Shown piece after piece: positions 42,001 to 52,349 of a stretch of 64,000 nt of DNA. The stretch is taken from contig NKIH01000004.1 in the NCBI GenBank assembly GCA_002255925.1, positions 248,001 through 312,000 on the forward strand, read 5' to 3'. How positions within the stretch are numbered: position 1 is the stretch's first letter; every line of letters starts with the position of its first letter. This DNA is from Burkholderiales bacterium PBB6 (lineage in GTDB: Bacteria; Pseudomonadota; Gammaproteobacteria; Burkholderiales; Burkholderiaceae_C). A program made the translations under genes and the position numbers. Under the pieces are notes generated by a model. It was given only the letters and a program-made list of their open reading frames with translations, searched no databases and was not told the origin of the DNA.

Positions 42001-42784
42001 CGCACCCAATGTGCGCCAGGTGCTGCACCTGCGCGACATCAGCCGCGAAACCGAAGTGGACCGCATGAAGAGCGAGTTCCTTTCAACCGCCGCGCACGAG
42101 CTGCGCACCCCGATGGCCAGCATCCGCGGCTTCTCTGACCTGCTCCTGATGCGCAAGTTTGATGAAGCCCGCACCCGCGACGTGCTGCAGACCATCAACC
42201 GTCAGTCGATCTGGCTGACCGACATGATCAACGAGCTGCTGGACCTCGCCCGCATCGAAGCCCGCAAGGGCAAGGACTTCCAGCTGGAAGTGACCGAGGT
42301 GCGCGAGGTCATCGACGCCGGCGTGAACGCGCTGATGGTGCCGGGCGACACGCGCGAGATCGATCTGGTGCTGCCGCCGCAGATTCCGCCCGTGCGGGTG
42401 GACCGTGCCAAGTTCCAGCATGCGCTGACCAACGTGCTCTCGAACGCCTACAAGTACTCGCCCGAGGGCGGCCGCATCACCTTGACCGTGATGCGCCGCG
42501 AGCACGAAGGGCAGGATCAGGTGGGCGTGAGTGTGCGTGACCGCGGCATCGGCATGTCACCCAGCCACGCCCGGCGCGCCTTCGAGCGCTTCTTCCGTGC
42601 GGACACCTCGGGCGCCATTCCCGGCACTGGACTGGGCCTGGCGCTGGTGAAGGAAATCATCGAGCTGCATGGCGGCCAGGTCCAGCTCGACAGCGTGCTG
42701 GGCGAGGGCACCACCGTCACGCTGTGGCTGCCGGTGTGTCAGGCTGAGCAGGCACTGGAGCCAGCCCGCGCCACCAGCGGCTGA
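39065..42784 (+). CDS. Membrane-bound multi-PAS sensor histidine kinase
   Basis: 1239 residues. Membrane helices at about 25-45 and 260-280 enclose a periplasmic sensor of about 210 residues. A HAMP-like/coiled segment follows, then about five PAS domains (YALSIDRDQLLFASPPVARL, TGNGVLIMALQPGG, FQTDALGVWTYLNPAWERIT, SSNGIVLTDIRKPG with CGFLQGG, and FALSPDGFVSFDGEG). One PAS has a LOV-like GRSCGFLQGG, so blue-light or redox sensing is conceivable. The HisKA H-box is AAHELRTPMAS and the HATPase has NVLSNAYKY, DRGIGMSP and GTGLGLALV. No receiver domain. The 3' end overlaps the convergent hydrolase gene by 68 bp. Confidence 0.9.
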   Translation: MNTRSRQPTPDSLAHRLAAGAQRLVTTGALLIGSLSLVMIVWLLLQRSDAQLSRVSSELQAQMSSELSGQLNGLHELSGRTLVRNALVDPTGRTAYIMPTLAEHRRAHPGLRALWLTDHMGQVLADNHIVDDDQMQDQTALALGRRCVDESKYQVELVRRGERWRLLVAYPVIFGSTGTVEGALVGELDLSALLAPGLAKLPEGYRGVVQSGDAQLAASDTASRRELSLVAPLPLTGPGVEGFPVITLAVHESALRAMAPAFWIGGAYLVLGALLLRFVRRGMATLSSEAVQPLQALRDAAATVTRDGLEAVPQLLQADFQGGGIEVQSLAQSFSAMLQRLLGAQTSLEQQVTARTNELAQAKQRLDSTLASLSDGVYALSIDRDQLLFASPPVARLLGLDADRLPMVRATMARLLSTVGLAELEQAFEAAWVNGTAVASFSLPGDAQGPRWIENRMTVVRDAADQPIRIDGILSDITSTVRARQAREQAVAGMKLRDRALVATGNGVLIMALQPGGAKAVYANPALAHITGAPIDELLQSDAITLQNHVVGGDMSEAMRECVLGLRDVRMTTRVRRKDGELMWCEVTISPMMDAPEDTLPGARRWVHHVVLVIDDVTERRRQKELHRRVIESINEVIFQTDALGVWTYLNPAWERITGRPVADMLGTAFLDALWPDDRARGQALVEPLLRGEKDEVRQQLRYRTADSGVCWMQVQVQRLRDDDGQPVGFSGTLTDITEQRETEADLRLRNRAVDASSNGIVLTDIRKPGAPMVFINEGFTRLTGYSPEEALGRSCGFLQGGNTQQPGINDIRQAIALGEPCRVVLTNYRKDGARFDNDISIAPVHDETTGEITHYIGVLSDVTARLKAEVLLRDQFARLDTIFALSPDGFVSFDGEGRVVSANPAFERLTGIATSEVMGLASDEFDAQLLNVIDQRDPPGMAHWLSDVEDAGGAVHAEVLVLRGLPQKVVVCSRRDCDAPNVRQVLHLRDISRETEVDRMKSEFLSTAAHELRTPMASIRGFSDLLLMRKFDEARTRDVLQTINRQSIWLTDMINELLDLARIEARKGKDFQLEVTEVREVIDAGVNALMVPGDTREIDLVLPPQIPPVRVDRAKFQHALTNVLSNAYKYSPEGGRITLTVMRREHEGQDQVGVSVRDRGIGMSPSHARRAFERFFRADTSGAIPGTGLGLALVKEIIELHGGQVQLDSVLGEGTTVTLWLPVCQAEQALEPARATSG

Positions 42785-43577
42785 GCTGGGCGGCCACCCA
42801 CTCGGGGTCGTCCAGCGGCAGGTCATGCCCGGCACTGGGGTGCTGGCACATCGGTGTGCCCCAGGCTTGCGCCACGGCGGCTGAGCAGGCTGGATGCACC
42901 AGCGCGTCACCCGCGCCGTTCAACACCAGCACGGGCATGTCGGGCGCCGTTTTGGGTGCCTTGAAGCGCGCCGCAGCCCACAACTGTCGCATGAGGTTGG
43001 CCGGTTGCACCGGGTACTGTGTCTGCAGGCTCACCCAATGAGCCACGGTGCGTGCAGCCAAGGCCGGGTTGCGCGCAGCCAGCTGGCTGGTCAGGCGCAG
43101 CACGGTGGCTTCACGCTGCTCTACATCGCCCACACCCACCACGGCTTGCAGCCAGGCGCCCAGCACCGCGCGGGCCGCAGCGGGCCGCAAGCGCATCCAG
43201 GGCGGGCTCAAGCCGCGCAGGCTGGTATTGATGAGCGCCGCGCTCTGAACTTCAGCCGGAAAGCGGTGCGCCCAGTCGAGAGCCACCATCGCCCCGAGCG
43301 ACATGGCCACCAGGCGCACCGGGCCTTGCTCCAACGTCGGCGCCAGTTGCTGCCGCAATGCGTCGGTCATCGCGCCCACGCGGGTGGGGCTGGTGTCATT
43401 CCACCGCATGCCGTTGCCCGGCATGTCGGGCAGCAGCAAGGCACCGGGTGCCAGGCTGTGCGTCAACTGGTCGGCAAAGTCGCCTTGCCCCTGGCCCCAG
43501 TGGCCGCTGCCACGCGCCAGGCCGCGCAGCAGAACGCAGGGGGCTTGGGTTGAAGGTGGAGTGACGGGGTTATTCAT
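42717..43577 (-). CDS. Alpha/beta-fold hydrolase
   Basis: 286 residues. HGLARGSGHW-like start LLRGLARGSGHWG, nucleophile elbow AMSLGAMVAL (Ser), acid NGAGDALVHP (Asp) and SAGHDLPLDD (His) give the catalytic triad. No signal peptide. It overlaps the M14-type carboxypeptidase gene upstream by four bases, so the two are one transcript, and its end overlaps the kinase gene tail to tail. Substrate unknown; BioH-like or lipase-like esterases share these motifs. Confidence 0.85.
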   Translation of the reverse strand: MNNPVTPPSTQAPCVLLRGLARGSGHWGQGQGDFADQLTHSLAPGALLLPDMPGNGMRWNDTSPTRVGAMTDALRQQLAPTLEQGPVRLVAMSLGAMVALDWAHRFPAEVQSAALINTSLRGLSPPWMRLRPAAARAVLGAWLQAVVGVGDVEQREATVLRLTSQLAARNPALAARTVAHWVSLQTQYPVQPANLMRQLWAAARFKAPKTAPDMPVLVLNGAGDALVHPACSAAVAQAWGTPMCQHPSAGHDLPLDDPEWVAAQLSRWWRGLAPVPAQPDTPAATA

Positions 43578-44641
43578 GGTCGGGCGCTGCGTGGAATGCG
43601 GTACCAGCGGGCCAGCGCCTGCTCATGATGCCGGGCGCGCGTGGCCGCACCCTTCGGCACCCACTGCGCGTGGCTGAGCGCGGCGCGCAGGATGAAGTCG
43701 AGCAGCGTGTGCTGGCGACGCAGCACGCGCTGCTGGCGGTGCTGGATCAGCGGGTTGAAGATGCCGTCGCGGCTGAACATCTGGCGCGGGTTTTTCTTCA
43801 CCCACAACCATGAGCCCATCTCCAGTGTCAGCGGCAGAAAGATGCGGTCTGGCAGCTGGCGGGAGGCCAGGTACAGGTGGTCCCACAGGTCGCCGTGTGT
43901 CAGGTACTGGCGGCTTTGCGGCTCCATCACGTAGGGGTGCTGGGGCAGGCTGCGGTCGAACACCTCGGCCAGCGCATGCAGCTCGGGCAGGTGCTCGATC
44001 GGCCGCGCGGTGTGGGCGAACGGGAACCACACCCGGTCGTTCAAGCCGAAGCCGGAGTGGCAATCGACGGTGATGGTGAAGGGCCGCGGCAGCAGCTCGG
44101 TTTCCACCAGCCGGCACAGTGCTTCGCTTTCCGGCTGCATCGGCGCCTTCTGCGGGCCGCGGTACCAGGGCAGATGCGCTGACAGGCGGTGTCCGCCCAC
44201 CAGCCAGGGCACGCCGGCGCCGGCTTCCACCGGGGCATTGCGCATCAGGTCAACACCGGCCGGGTTGGCGCGGCTGCCCGCCAGCAGGCCGCCCGGGTTC
44301 ACCATCGGCATCACCACCAGCCGCAGGCCTTGCAGCAGGTCTTGCAGCGTGCGGTCCCAGCGCAGGCGCTGCACCAGGCTGTCGATGAAGGACATCACCA
44401 CATCGCTGCCGATGCGCTCCAGGCCGTGCACGCCGCCAAAGAGGCCGACAGCGGGGCAGGCCGGGTCGGGGTTGCCGAGCAGCAAAGCGTGCAGCGGCAG
44501 CAGGCGTTGCCCGCTGCGCACCTGCCCCAGCACCCGGTGTTCGATCCACGGCTGGCCGTCTTCCACCAGGCGCAGCAGCGCCCGGTGGTTGGGCAGGTCA
44601 TGGGCGTCCAGCAGGACGGTGGCTGCGGCGGGCTGGGCCAA
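43574..44641 (-). CDS. M14-family zinc carboxypeptidase / DUF2817-like protein
   Basis: 355 residues. Zinc and catalytic motifs are GGVHGLERIG (His and Glu), MVNPGG, RANPAGVDLMRN and VDCHSGFG (third His). This set belongs to the M14/succinylglutamate desuccinylase-aspartoacylase superfamily. The C-terminal quarter is basic and helical. No signal peptide is visible. It is coupled to the alpha/beta hydrolase by a four-base overlap. It probably cleaves an amide or peptide-like substrate; which one is unknown. Confidence 0.8.
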   Translation of the reverse strand: MAQPAAATVLLDAHDLPNHRALLRLVEDGQPWIEHRVLGQVRSGQRLLPLHALLLGNPDPACPAVGLFGGVHGLERIGSDVVMSFIDSLVQRLRWDRTLQDLLQGLRLVVMPMVNPGGLLAGSRANPAGVDLMRNAPVEAGAGVPWLVGGHRLSAHLPWYRGPQKAPMQPESEALCRLVETELLPRPFTITVDCHSGFGLNDRVWFPFAHTARPIEHLPELHALAEVFDRSLPQHPYVMEPQSRQYLTHGDLWDHLYLASRQLPDRIFLPLTLEMGSWLWVKKNPRQMFSRDGIFNPLIQHRQQRVLRRQHTLLDFILRAALSHAQWVPKGAATRARHHEQALARWYRIPRSARP

Positions 44642-44701
44642 GGCGGGTGGACGGCATGGTTGGAAACAGCCAGCCTACCCGCATCTTGTGTCGACGGCGT
44701 G

Positions 44702-46636
44702 TCAGATTTGCACCCGGGTGCCCAGTTCCACCACCGCGTTGTCCGGCAGCCGGAAATAGGCCACCACGCTGCCGGCGTTGTGGCTCATCACCGAGAACAG
44801 CCGCTCACGCCAGGCCGCCATGCCCGAGCCCGGTGTGGCCACCACGCTTTCGCGGCTCAGGAAGTAGCTGGTCTCGAACAGCGGCACACGCAGGCCCTGG
44901 GCTTCACACCCGGCCAGCGCTTCGGGCACGTCCGGCGTTTCCATGAAGCCGAAGTGCAGCGTGATGCGCCAGAAGCCAGGCGCCAGCGACTGCACCTCGG
45001 CACGACGCTCTGGCGGCACTGTGGGCGTATTGGCAAAGCGCACCGTGAGGATAATGTTGCGGTCATGCAGCACCTGGTTGTGCTTCAGGTTGTGCAGCAG
45101 CGCCTGGGGCACGGTGTGGGGGTCGGCCACGGCGTACACGGCGGTGCGGTCGGCCCGGTTCATCTGCGTGGTCGAGATCTGCTCCAGAAATTCAGGCAGG
45201 TCCAGCCCGTCTTCACGGATGCTGGCCAGCACCAGCTGACGGCCCTTGGCCCAGGTGCTCATCAGCAGGAACAGCGCGCCACCCATGGCCAGCGGGAACC
45301 AGCCACCGTCGAAGAACTTCACGGCGCAGCCGGCCACCAGGGCCAGGTCGATGGCCACGAAGAACAGCGTGGCGCCCCAGGCCACCACCGGGCTCATCTT
45401 CCAGGCGTGGCGCACCACGAAGAAGGTCAGCACCGTGGTGATCAGCATGGTCACCGTCACGGCAATGCCGTAGGCCGATGCCAGGGCCGACGACGAGCCG
45501 AAGCCCACCACCGCCGCCACCACGCCCACCAGCAAGAGCAGGTTCACCATCGGCACATAGATCTGGCCCGAGGCCATCGCCGAGGTGTGCAGCACCCGCA
45601 TGCGCGGCAAGAAGCCCAGCTGGATGGCCTGGCGCGTCATCGAGTAGGCACCGGAGATCACGGCCTGCGAAGCGATGATGGCGGCGAGCGCTGCCAGCAC
45701 CACGGCGGGCAGCAAGGCAGCCTCCGGGAACATGCGGAAGAAGGGGTTGTCGATGGCTTCGGGGCTGCGCATCAGCAGGGCGCCCTGGCCCAGGTAGTTC
45801 AGGGCGAGCGCCGGCATCACCAGGCCCATCCAGGCCAGCTGGATGGGGCGACGGCCGAAGTGGCCCATGTCGGCATACAGCGCCTCGGCGCCCGTCAAGG
45901 CCAGCACGATGGCGCCGAGCGCCAGCAGCACATGGCTGCCCTGGGCGTACAGGAAGCGCGCGGCCTCCAGCGGGTTCAGCGCAGCCAGGATGGCCGGTTC
46001 TTCAACGATGTGCGAGACGCCGGTCACGGCCAGCGTCAGGAACCACAGCACGATGATCGGGCCGAAGGCGCGGCCCACCACGGCCGTGCCGAATCGCTGC
46101 ACCGCGAACAGGGCCACCAGCACCACCACGCTGATGGGCACGACCCAGCTTTGCAGCGACGGCGCCAGCAACTGCAGGCCTTCCACCGCACCCAGCACCG
46201 ACACGGCCGGCGTGATGATGCTGTCGCCGTAGAACAGCGTGGCGCCAAACACACCCAGCAGCAGCAGGCCGCGGCGCAGGGCAGGGCGGTTGCCCACGGC
46301 CTGGGCCGCCAGCGCCGTGAGTGCCAGGCCGCCCCCTTCGCCGTGGTTGTGGGCGCGCAGGATGAGCAGCACGTACTTCAGCGTGACCACCAGCATCAAG
46401 GCCCAGAAGATGGCCGACACCGCACCGATCAGCCCGGCGCTGTTCAGCGCCACGCCGGTGTGCGGCGCGAAGACTTCCTTCATCGTGTAGAGCGGGCTGG
46501 TGCCGATGTCGCCGTACACCACGCCGATGGCGGCCAGTGTCAGCGCGGCGAGGCCGCCTTGCGGGGTGTGGTCATGGGGAACGGCCGTGGCGCTATGCAG
46601 CGGTGTGGACGGAGCCGTGGCGGCGAGGTGTGACAT
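44702..46636 (-). CDS. kup: Kup potassium uptake permease
   Basis: 644 residues with about 12 membrane helices followed by a soluble C-terminal domain of about 150 residues. Hallmarks are [19 protein letters not shown] at the first helix, [20 protein letters not shown] and [20 protein letters not shown]. Kup imports potassium with protons. The gene is followed upstream on the same strand by kdpE and a shortened kdpD, which may control it, 69 bp away. Confidence 0.97.
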   Translation of the reverse strand: MSHLAATAPSTPLHSATAVPHDHTPQGGLAALTLAAIGVVYGDIGTSPLYTMKEVFAPHTGVALNSAGLIGAVSAIFWALMLVVTLKYVLLILRAHNHGEGGGLALTALAAQAVGNRPALRRGLLLLGVFGATLFYGDSIITPAVSVLGAVEGLQLLAPSLQSWVVPISVVVLVALFAVQRFGTAVVGRAFGPIIVLWFLTLAVTGVSHIVEEPAILAALNPLEAARFLYAQGSHVLLALGAIVLALTGAEALYADMGHFGRRPIQLAWMGLVMPALALNYLGQGALLMRSPEAIDNPFFRMFPEAALLPAVVLAALAAIIASQAVISGAYSMTRQAIQLGFLPRMRVLHTSAMASGQIYVPMVNLLLLVGVVAAVVGFGSSSALASAYGIAVTVTMLITTVLTFFVVRHAWKMSPVVAWGATLFFVAIDLALVAGCAVKFFDGGWFPLAMGGALFLLMSTWAKGRQLVLASIREDGLDLPEFLEQISTTQMNRADRTAVYAVADPHTVPQALLHNLKHNQVLHDRNIILTVRFANTPTVPPERRAEVQSLAPGFWRITLHFGFMETPDVPEALAGCEAQGLRVPLFETSYFLSRESVVATPGSGMAAWRERLFSVMSHNAGSVVAYFRLPDNAVVELGTRVQI

Positions 46637-46705
46637 GCGTGCCTGCTGGCAGTGACGATGCCCGGAGCTTCCCGCAGCGGGTATCAGGAACGCATAAGTG
46701 AGGTG

Positions 46706-47398
46706 TCAGTCTGGTGCCACCAGCAGGTAGCCCACACCCGGCTCGGTCAGCAGGCGGCGTGGCTCGGTGGGGTCGGCCTCCAGCTTGGCGCGCAGCTGGC
46801 CCATGTAGAGCCGCAGGTACTGGGTCTGCTCGGTGCAGTCGGGTCCCCACACATCGGCCAGCAGCTGCCGGTGCGTCACGACCTGGCCGGCGCTGCGCAC
46901 CAGCCGGGCCAGCAGCTTGAACTCGGTGGGCGTGAGGTGCAGCGGCGCGCCGTGCAGCAGCACGCGGTGGCTGGGCAGGTCCACCGCCAGGCCGTCTTGC
47001 GCGTAGTGCGTGACGGCCGGTTGCAGCTGGCGTCCGCGGTGGCGCCAGGCCACGCGCATGCGCGCCAGCAATTCGCCCACGCTGAAGGGTTTGACGAGGT
47101 AGTCGTCGGCGCCGGCGTCGAGCAGGCCGATCTTCTGGCCGTCGTCCTGCCGCGCTGAAATCACGATGATCGGCAGGCCCACCTGCTTGCGCAACGACAC
47201 CAGCAGCGATTGCCCGTCGCCGTCGGGCAGGCCGAGGTCGAGCACCACCATGTCGGGCAGCGCGGCGTGTTGAAGCAGCGCGCGCGCCTCAGACAAGCTG
47301 GCGGCGGTGCGCACCTCATGGCCTTCCACCTGCAGCGCGTGTTTCAGCATCGCGCCCAGCGCGGGGTCGTCTTCCACCAGCAGCACGTGCAGGCTCAT
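46706..47398 (-). CDS. kdpE: KdpE-like response regulator
   Basis: 230 residues; ATG 47398 overlaps the kinase stop by four bases, while the longer open frame upstream is out of register with the family. Receiver domain: VLLVEDDPALGAML with acidic pocket, DMVVLDLGLPDGDG (phospho-Asp), ISARQDDGQKIGLLDAGADDYLVKPF. C-terminal OmpR-type winged helix: LTPTEFKLLARLVRSAGQVV and YLRLYMGQLRAKLE. KdpE is the usual regulator of kdpFABC, but no kdpFABC is present here; the neighbour is kup. Confidence 0.88.
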   Translation of the reverse strand: MSLHVLLVEDDPALGAMLKHALQVEGHEVRTAASLSEARALLQHAALPDMVVLDLGLPDGDGQSLLVSLRKQVGLPIIVISARQDDGQKIGLLDAGADDYLVKPFSVGELLARMRVAWRHRGRQLQPAVTHYAQDGLAVDLPSHRVLLHGAPLHLTPTEFKLLARLVRSAGQVVTHRQLLADVWGPDCTEQTQYLRLYMGQLRAKLEADPTEPRRLLTEPGVGYLLVAPD

Positions 47399-48996
47399 GC
47401 GGGTCCCTCGGTGTCGGCGTGTGCTTCTGCGCTGGGCGGGGCTGGCGTGTCGGGCACCGGCAACCAGGCCTCGAAGCTGCTGCCGCCGTGCGCGCGGGCC
47501 CGCAGTTTGAGTGCGCCGCCGTGGGCGGTGGCAATGGCGCGGCATACCGCCAGGCCCACGCCGGCGCCACGGCCTTGCGCGGCCTCACCCCGCTGGAACA
47601 CGGTGAAGATCTGGTCGCGTTGCGCCGGCGGCACGCCGGGGCCGCGGTCGCGCACGGCCAGCACCAGCTCGTTGGCTTGCCGCCGCACCAGCAGCTCCAC
47701 CGGCGCTTCCGACGGGCTGTAGGCCAGCGCGTTGTCGATCAGGTTGTCGAGCAACTGGGCCAGCAGCACGGCGTCGCAGCGCAGCAGCGGCAGCCCTGGC
47801 TCCAGCCGGGCGCGCACGCGACGTTGCGGGTCACGCTGGCGCACGCGGTTGAGTGCGGCGCCCACCATGTCCTCGGCGCTTTCCCAGTCCAGCCGCAACT
47901 GCACGCCGGGGTGGTCGAGCCGGGCCAGTTGCAGGGTGTTGTCGGTCAGCCGGGCGAGCTGCCGGGTCTGGTCATGCACGGTGGTGGCCAGGGTCAGACG
48001 CTGGCCGGGCGAGAGCCGGTCGGCCTGCTCGATCAGCGACGACGCAGCGCCCAGGATGGTGGCCAACGGCGTGCGGTAATCGTGCGAGATGGCGGCCAGC
48101 AGCGCGTTGCGCACGCTCTGCGACTGGGCTTGTTCACGGGCCTGCTGTTCCGCCTGGGTGGCCTGGGCATGGGCCAGGTGGGCGCCGAGCTGATCGCACA
48201 GGCTTTGCAGGTGCACCCGCAGCGCTTCCTGCTCGGCCGGCGGCAGCAAGGTCAGTGTCGGGTGGCTGATGCGGCTGGCGCCGTGGCTGTGTTGGCGTGC
48301 GCGCCACGGCAGGTACCAGGCGGGCTGGGCGTCGTGCCAGCCGGTGCCCGGCCCCATGGCGCGCGACTGGCGCAGGCACAGCCACAGGCCTTCGCGGCTG
48401 TCGGCTTCCTGGTGGTGCAGGTGGGTGGTGTCCAGGCCGGTGTCATCGTTGTTGCGCGGCAGGGTGCCCAGCAGGCGGATGCTGCTGATGCGCGCCTCAA
48501 TCCCGAGCGTGCCGCGGATGCGGTCATGCAGGGCTTCGGTCAGGCTGGCCAGGTCGGCTGGCGGGCTGTCACGCAGGGCGGTGGCCCAGTCGCGCGCCTG
48601 CTCGGCATGGTCGGCCAGACGCTGGGCCTGCAGCGCGCGGCGGCGCAGGCTGGCCAGCAAGGTGGCGATCACCAGGTTCACGCCCAGCATGGCGCCGAGC
48701 AGCACGCCGTGCTGGGGCAACTGCACGCCGAAAGAGCCACGCGGCGGCACCAGCACCCAGTTGAAGGCCACCATGGCCGCCGCACTCGCCAGCATCGACG
48801 CCCACAGCGGCAGGCACAGCGCGCTGAGTGCCGAGCACAGCACCACCAGCATGGCGAGGTTGGCGATGTCCACATTGCCGTCCAGCGCGGCCAGGGCCAC
48901 GGCGGTCAGGGCCCAGAGCGCAGCGGCCAGCAAGGCCGGCAGACCCCGCCATGGGCCCGGGCCTGCAACATGGCTCAGTGTGGTGCTTGAAGACAT
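47395..48996 (-). CDS. KdpD-like histidine kinase lacking the N-terminal KdpD/Usp domains
   Basis: 533 residues against about 900 in full KdpD. It begins directly with the four-helix DUF4118 membrane region (LLAAALWALTAVALAAL through LLGAMLGVNLVIATLLASL), then a GAF-like segment, the H-box ISHDYRTPLATILGAASSL typical of KdpD, N-box LIDNLIDNALAYSP, and G boxes DRGPGVPP and GAGVGLAV. The cytoplasmic N-terminal domain that senses potassium/c-di-AMP is absent. Coupled to kdpE by a four-base overlap. Confidence 0.88.
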   Translation of the reverse strand: MSSSTTLSHVAGPGPWRGLPALLAAALWALTAVALAALDGNVDIANLAMLVVLCSALSALCLPLWASMLASAAAMVAFNWVLVPPRGSFGVQLPQHGVLLGAMLGVNLVIATLLASLRRRALQAQRLADHAEQARDWATALRDSPPADLASLTEALHDRIRGTLGIEARISSIRLLGTLPRNNDDTGLDTTHLHHQEADSREGLWLCLRQSRAMGPGTGWHDAQPAWYLPWRARQHSHGASRISHPTLTLLPPAEQEALRVHLQSLCDQLGAHLAHAQATQAEQQAREQAQSQSVRNALLAAISHDYRTPLATILGAASSLIEQADRLSPGQRLTLATTVHDQTRQLARLTDNTLQLARLDHPGVQLRLDWESAEDMVGAALNRVRQRDPQRRVRARLEPGLPLLRCDAVLLAQLLDNLIDNALAYSPSEAPVELLVRRQANELVLAVRDRGPGVPPAQRDQIFTVFQRGEAAQGRGAGVGLAVCRAIATAHGGALKLRARAHGGSSFEAWLPVPDTPAPPSAEAHADTEGPA

Positions 48997-49043
48997 GCGG
49001 CCACGATACCAAGGTCGGCATCAGGATCGCATCAGCAACACAC

Positions 49044-50045
49044 TCAGAAGTCTTCGGTGTCGACTTCGGTCTGATTGATGCTGTTGTAGCGCGCACCGGC
49101 CGCGGCGTTGGCCGGCATCAGCGCGTCGAGCTTCGCCATGTGGGCGGCCGACAGATTCACCGCCAAGGCGCCCAGGTTCTCGGAGAGATGCGCCGCGCTG
49201 GTCGTGCCCGGGATCGGGATGATGTGCGGCGCGCGGTGCAGCAGCCAGGCCAGCGAGAGCTGGGCGAGGCTGCAGCCGGCCTCGGCCGCCACTTCGCGCA
49301 GACCGTTCAGCAGCGCCAGGTTGGTGGCGTGGTTGCCCGGCGTGAAGCGCGGCATGGCGCGGCGGATGTCTTTCGCGTCCAGGCCGTCGACGCTGCCGAG
49401 CGTGCCCGGCAGAAAGCCGCGCGCCAGCGGGCTGAAGGCCACGAAGGCCACGCCCAGCTCACGGCAGGCATCGAGCACCGCAATTTCCGGGTTGCGCGTC
49501 CACAGCGAATACTCGGTCTGCAGCGCCGTGATCTGGAACTCGGCATTCGCGCGGCGCAGCGTGGCCGCCGACACCTCGCTCAAACCCACGCTGCGGATCT
49601 TGCCGGCATGCACCAGATCACCCAGCGCACCCACCGATTCCTCGATCGGCACCTGCTTGTCCCAGCGGTGCAGGTAGTACAGGTCGATGACGTCGGTCTG
49701 CAGGCGGCGCAGGCTGTCTTCGCAGGTGGCGCGCAGGGTGGCCGGGCGGCCGTCGATGACGCGCCGAACACCGTCACTGAACTGCACGCCCTGCATGCCG
49801 CACTTGCTGGCCAGCACGAACTTCTGCCGGTGCTTGGCCAGCACCTGGCCCACCAGCGTCTCGTTCGCACCGAAGCCGTAGAGCGCGGCGGTGTCGAACA
49901 GCGTGACGCCCGCATCCAGGGCTTGCAGCAGCAGCCGCTCGGCCTGCTCGAAGGCCGGTGGCTGGCCGTAGGCGTGGCTGAGGTTCATGCAGCCCAGCCC
50001 GATGGGGCTGACCTGGAACGGGCCGAGGGTGCGGGTGCTGCTCAT
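49044..50045 (-). CDS. Aldo/keto reductase
   Basis: 333 residues forming a TIM barrel. Catalytic residues are visible: LFDTAALYGFGANETLVG (Asp, Tyr), FVLASKCG (Lys) and YYLHRWD (His). The NADPH site is IPGTTSAAHLSENLGAL near the C terminus. It lies 26 bases after ligC on the same strand and may be the last gene of the protocatechuate operon, though no role in that pathway is known. Confidence 0.93.
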   Translation of the reverse strand: MSSTRTLGPFQVSPIGLGCMNLSHAYGQPPAFEQAERLLLQALDAGVTLFDTAALYGFGANETLVGQVLAKHRQKFVLASKCGMQGVQFSDGVRRVIDGRPATLRATCEDSLRRLQTDVIDLYYLHRWDKQVPIEESVGALGDLVHAGKIRSVGLSEVSAATLRRANAEFQITALQTEYSLWTRNPEIAVLDACRELGVAFVAFSPLARGFLPGTLGSVDGLDAKDIRRAMPRFTPGNHATNLALLNGLREVAAEAGCSLAQLSLAWLLHRAPHIIPIPGTTSAAHLSENLGALAVNLSAAHMAKLDALMPANAAAGARYNSINQTEVDTEDF

Positions 50046-50071
50046 GGGTGTTGCTTCCGGGGGCTGCTGGC

Positions 50072-51046
50072 TCAGGCGTTGAGCTGCTGCTCAAGGCTGT
50101 GCAGCACCTGATAGCACGGCAGCACCTGGGCCAGGCTGCTGTTGGGCTCGCGGCCTTCGCGGATGGCGGCGAAGAACTCGCGGTCCTGCAGCTCGATGCC
50201 GTTCATCGACACGGCCACGTTCGACACGTCGATCTTTTCTTCCTTGCCGGTGAACAGATCGTCGTAGCGGGCGATGTAGGTCGCGGTGTCGCCGATGTAG
50301 CGGAAGAAGGTGCCCAGCGGGCCATCGTTGTTGAACGACAGGCTCAGCGTGCAGATCGCGCCGTTCGCGGCCTTCAGCTGGATGCTCATGTCCATCGCGA
50401 TGCCCAGCGTCGGGTGGATCGGGCCTTCGATGGCGTTGGCCTTCACCACCGGGCTGCCGCACTGGTAGGCGAACAGGTCGACCGTGTGCGCAGCGTGGTG
50501 CCACAGCAGGTGGTCGGTCCAGCTGCGCGGCTGGCCCAGCGCATTCATGTTGGTGCGGCGGAAGAAGTAGGTCTGCACATCCATCTGCTGGATGTTGAAT
50601 TCGCCAGCCTTGATCTTGTTGTGCACCAGCTGGTGGCTGGGGTTGAAGCGGCGCGTGTGGCCGCACATGGCCACCAGGCCGCTTTCAGCCGCCACCTTCA
50701 CGGCTTCTTCACCGTCGGCCAGCACGTCGCACAGCGGAATTTCCACCTGCACATGCTTGCCAGCCTTCAGGCAGGCCAGGGTCTGGCTGGCGTGCATCTG
50801 CGTGGGCGTGCACAGGATGACCGCGTCAACTTCTGGCAGGGCCAGGGCATCGGCCAGGTCGGTCGTCACGTGGCCGATGCCGTACTTGGCGGCCACTTCG
50901 CGGGTCTTTTCCAGATCGCGGCTGATCAGCGAGACCACTTCCACGCCGTCGATGTTCTTGATGCCGTCCAGGTGCTTGATGCCGAAGGCACCCGCGCCGG
51001 CCAGGGCCACGCGGATCGGGCCTTGGTGGGCTTGTTGCTTGCTCAT
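50072..51046 (-). CDS. ligC: 4-carboxy-2-hydroxymuconate-6-semialdehyde dehydrogenase
   Basis: 324 residues of the Gfo/Idh/MocA fold. The NADP-binding start is VALAGAGAFGIKHLDGIKNI, with EIPLCDVLADGEEAV in place of the usual EKP. It oxidises the ring-cleavage product (as its hemiacetal) to 2-pyrone-4,6-dicarboxylate in the cytoplasm. It directly follows ligB (one base apart), matching pmdC of Comamonas. The substrate assignment comes from the operon: dioxygenase, pyrone hydrolase, hydratase and aldolase are all present. Confidence 0.92.
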   Translation of the reverse strand: MSKQQAHQGPIRVALAGAGAFGIKHLDGIKNIDGVEVVSLISRDLEKTREVAAKYGIGHVTTDLADALALPEVDAVILCTPTQMHASQTLACLKAGKHVQVEIPLCDVLADGEEAVKVAAESGLVAMCGHTRRFNPSHQLVHNKIKAGEFNIQQMDVQTYFFRRTNMNALGQPRSWTDHLLWHHAAHTVDLFAYQCGSPVVKANAIEGPIHPTLGIAMDMSIQLKAANGAICTLSLSFNNDGPLGTFFRYIGDTATYIARYDDLFTGKEEKIDVSNVAVSMNGIELQDREFFAAIREGREPNSSLAQVLPCYQVLHSLEQQLNA

Positions 51047-51047
51047 G

Positions 51048-52347
<1,300 letters not shown>

Positions 52348-52349
52348 GG

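Noticed and set aside
44189-46633. 814-residue plus-strand frame rich in His and Gln
   Set aside because: Antisense of kup and the M14 gene; composition is that of a reverse-complement shadow with no ribosome site.
47419-48990. 523-residue plus-strand frame
   Set aside because: Antisense of the KdpD-like kinase, which has all catalytic boxes.
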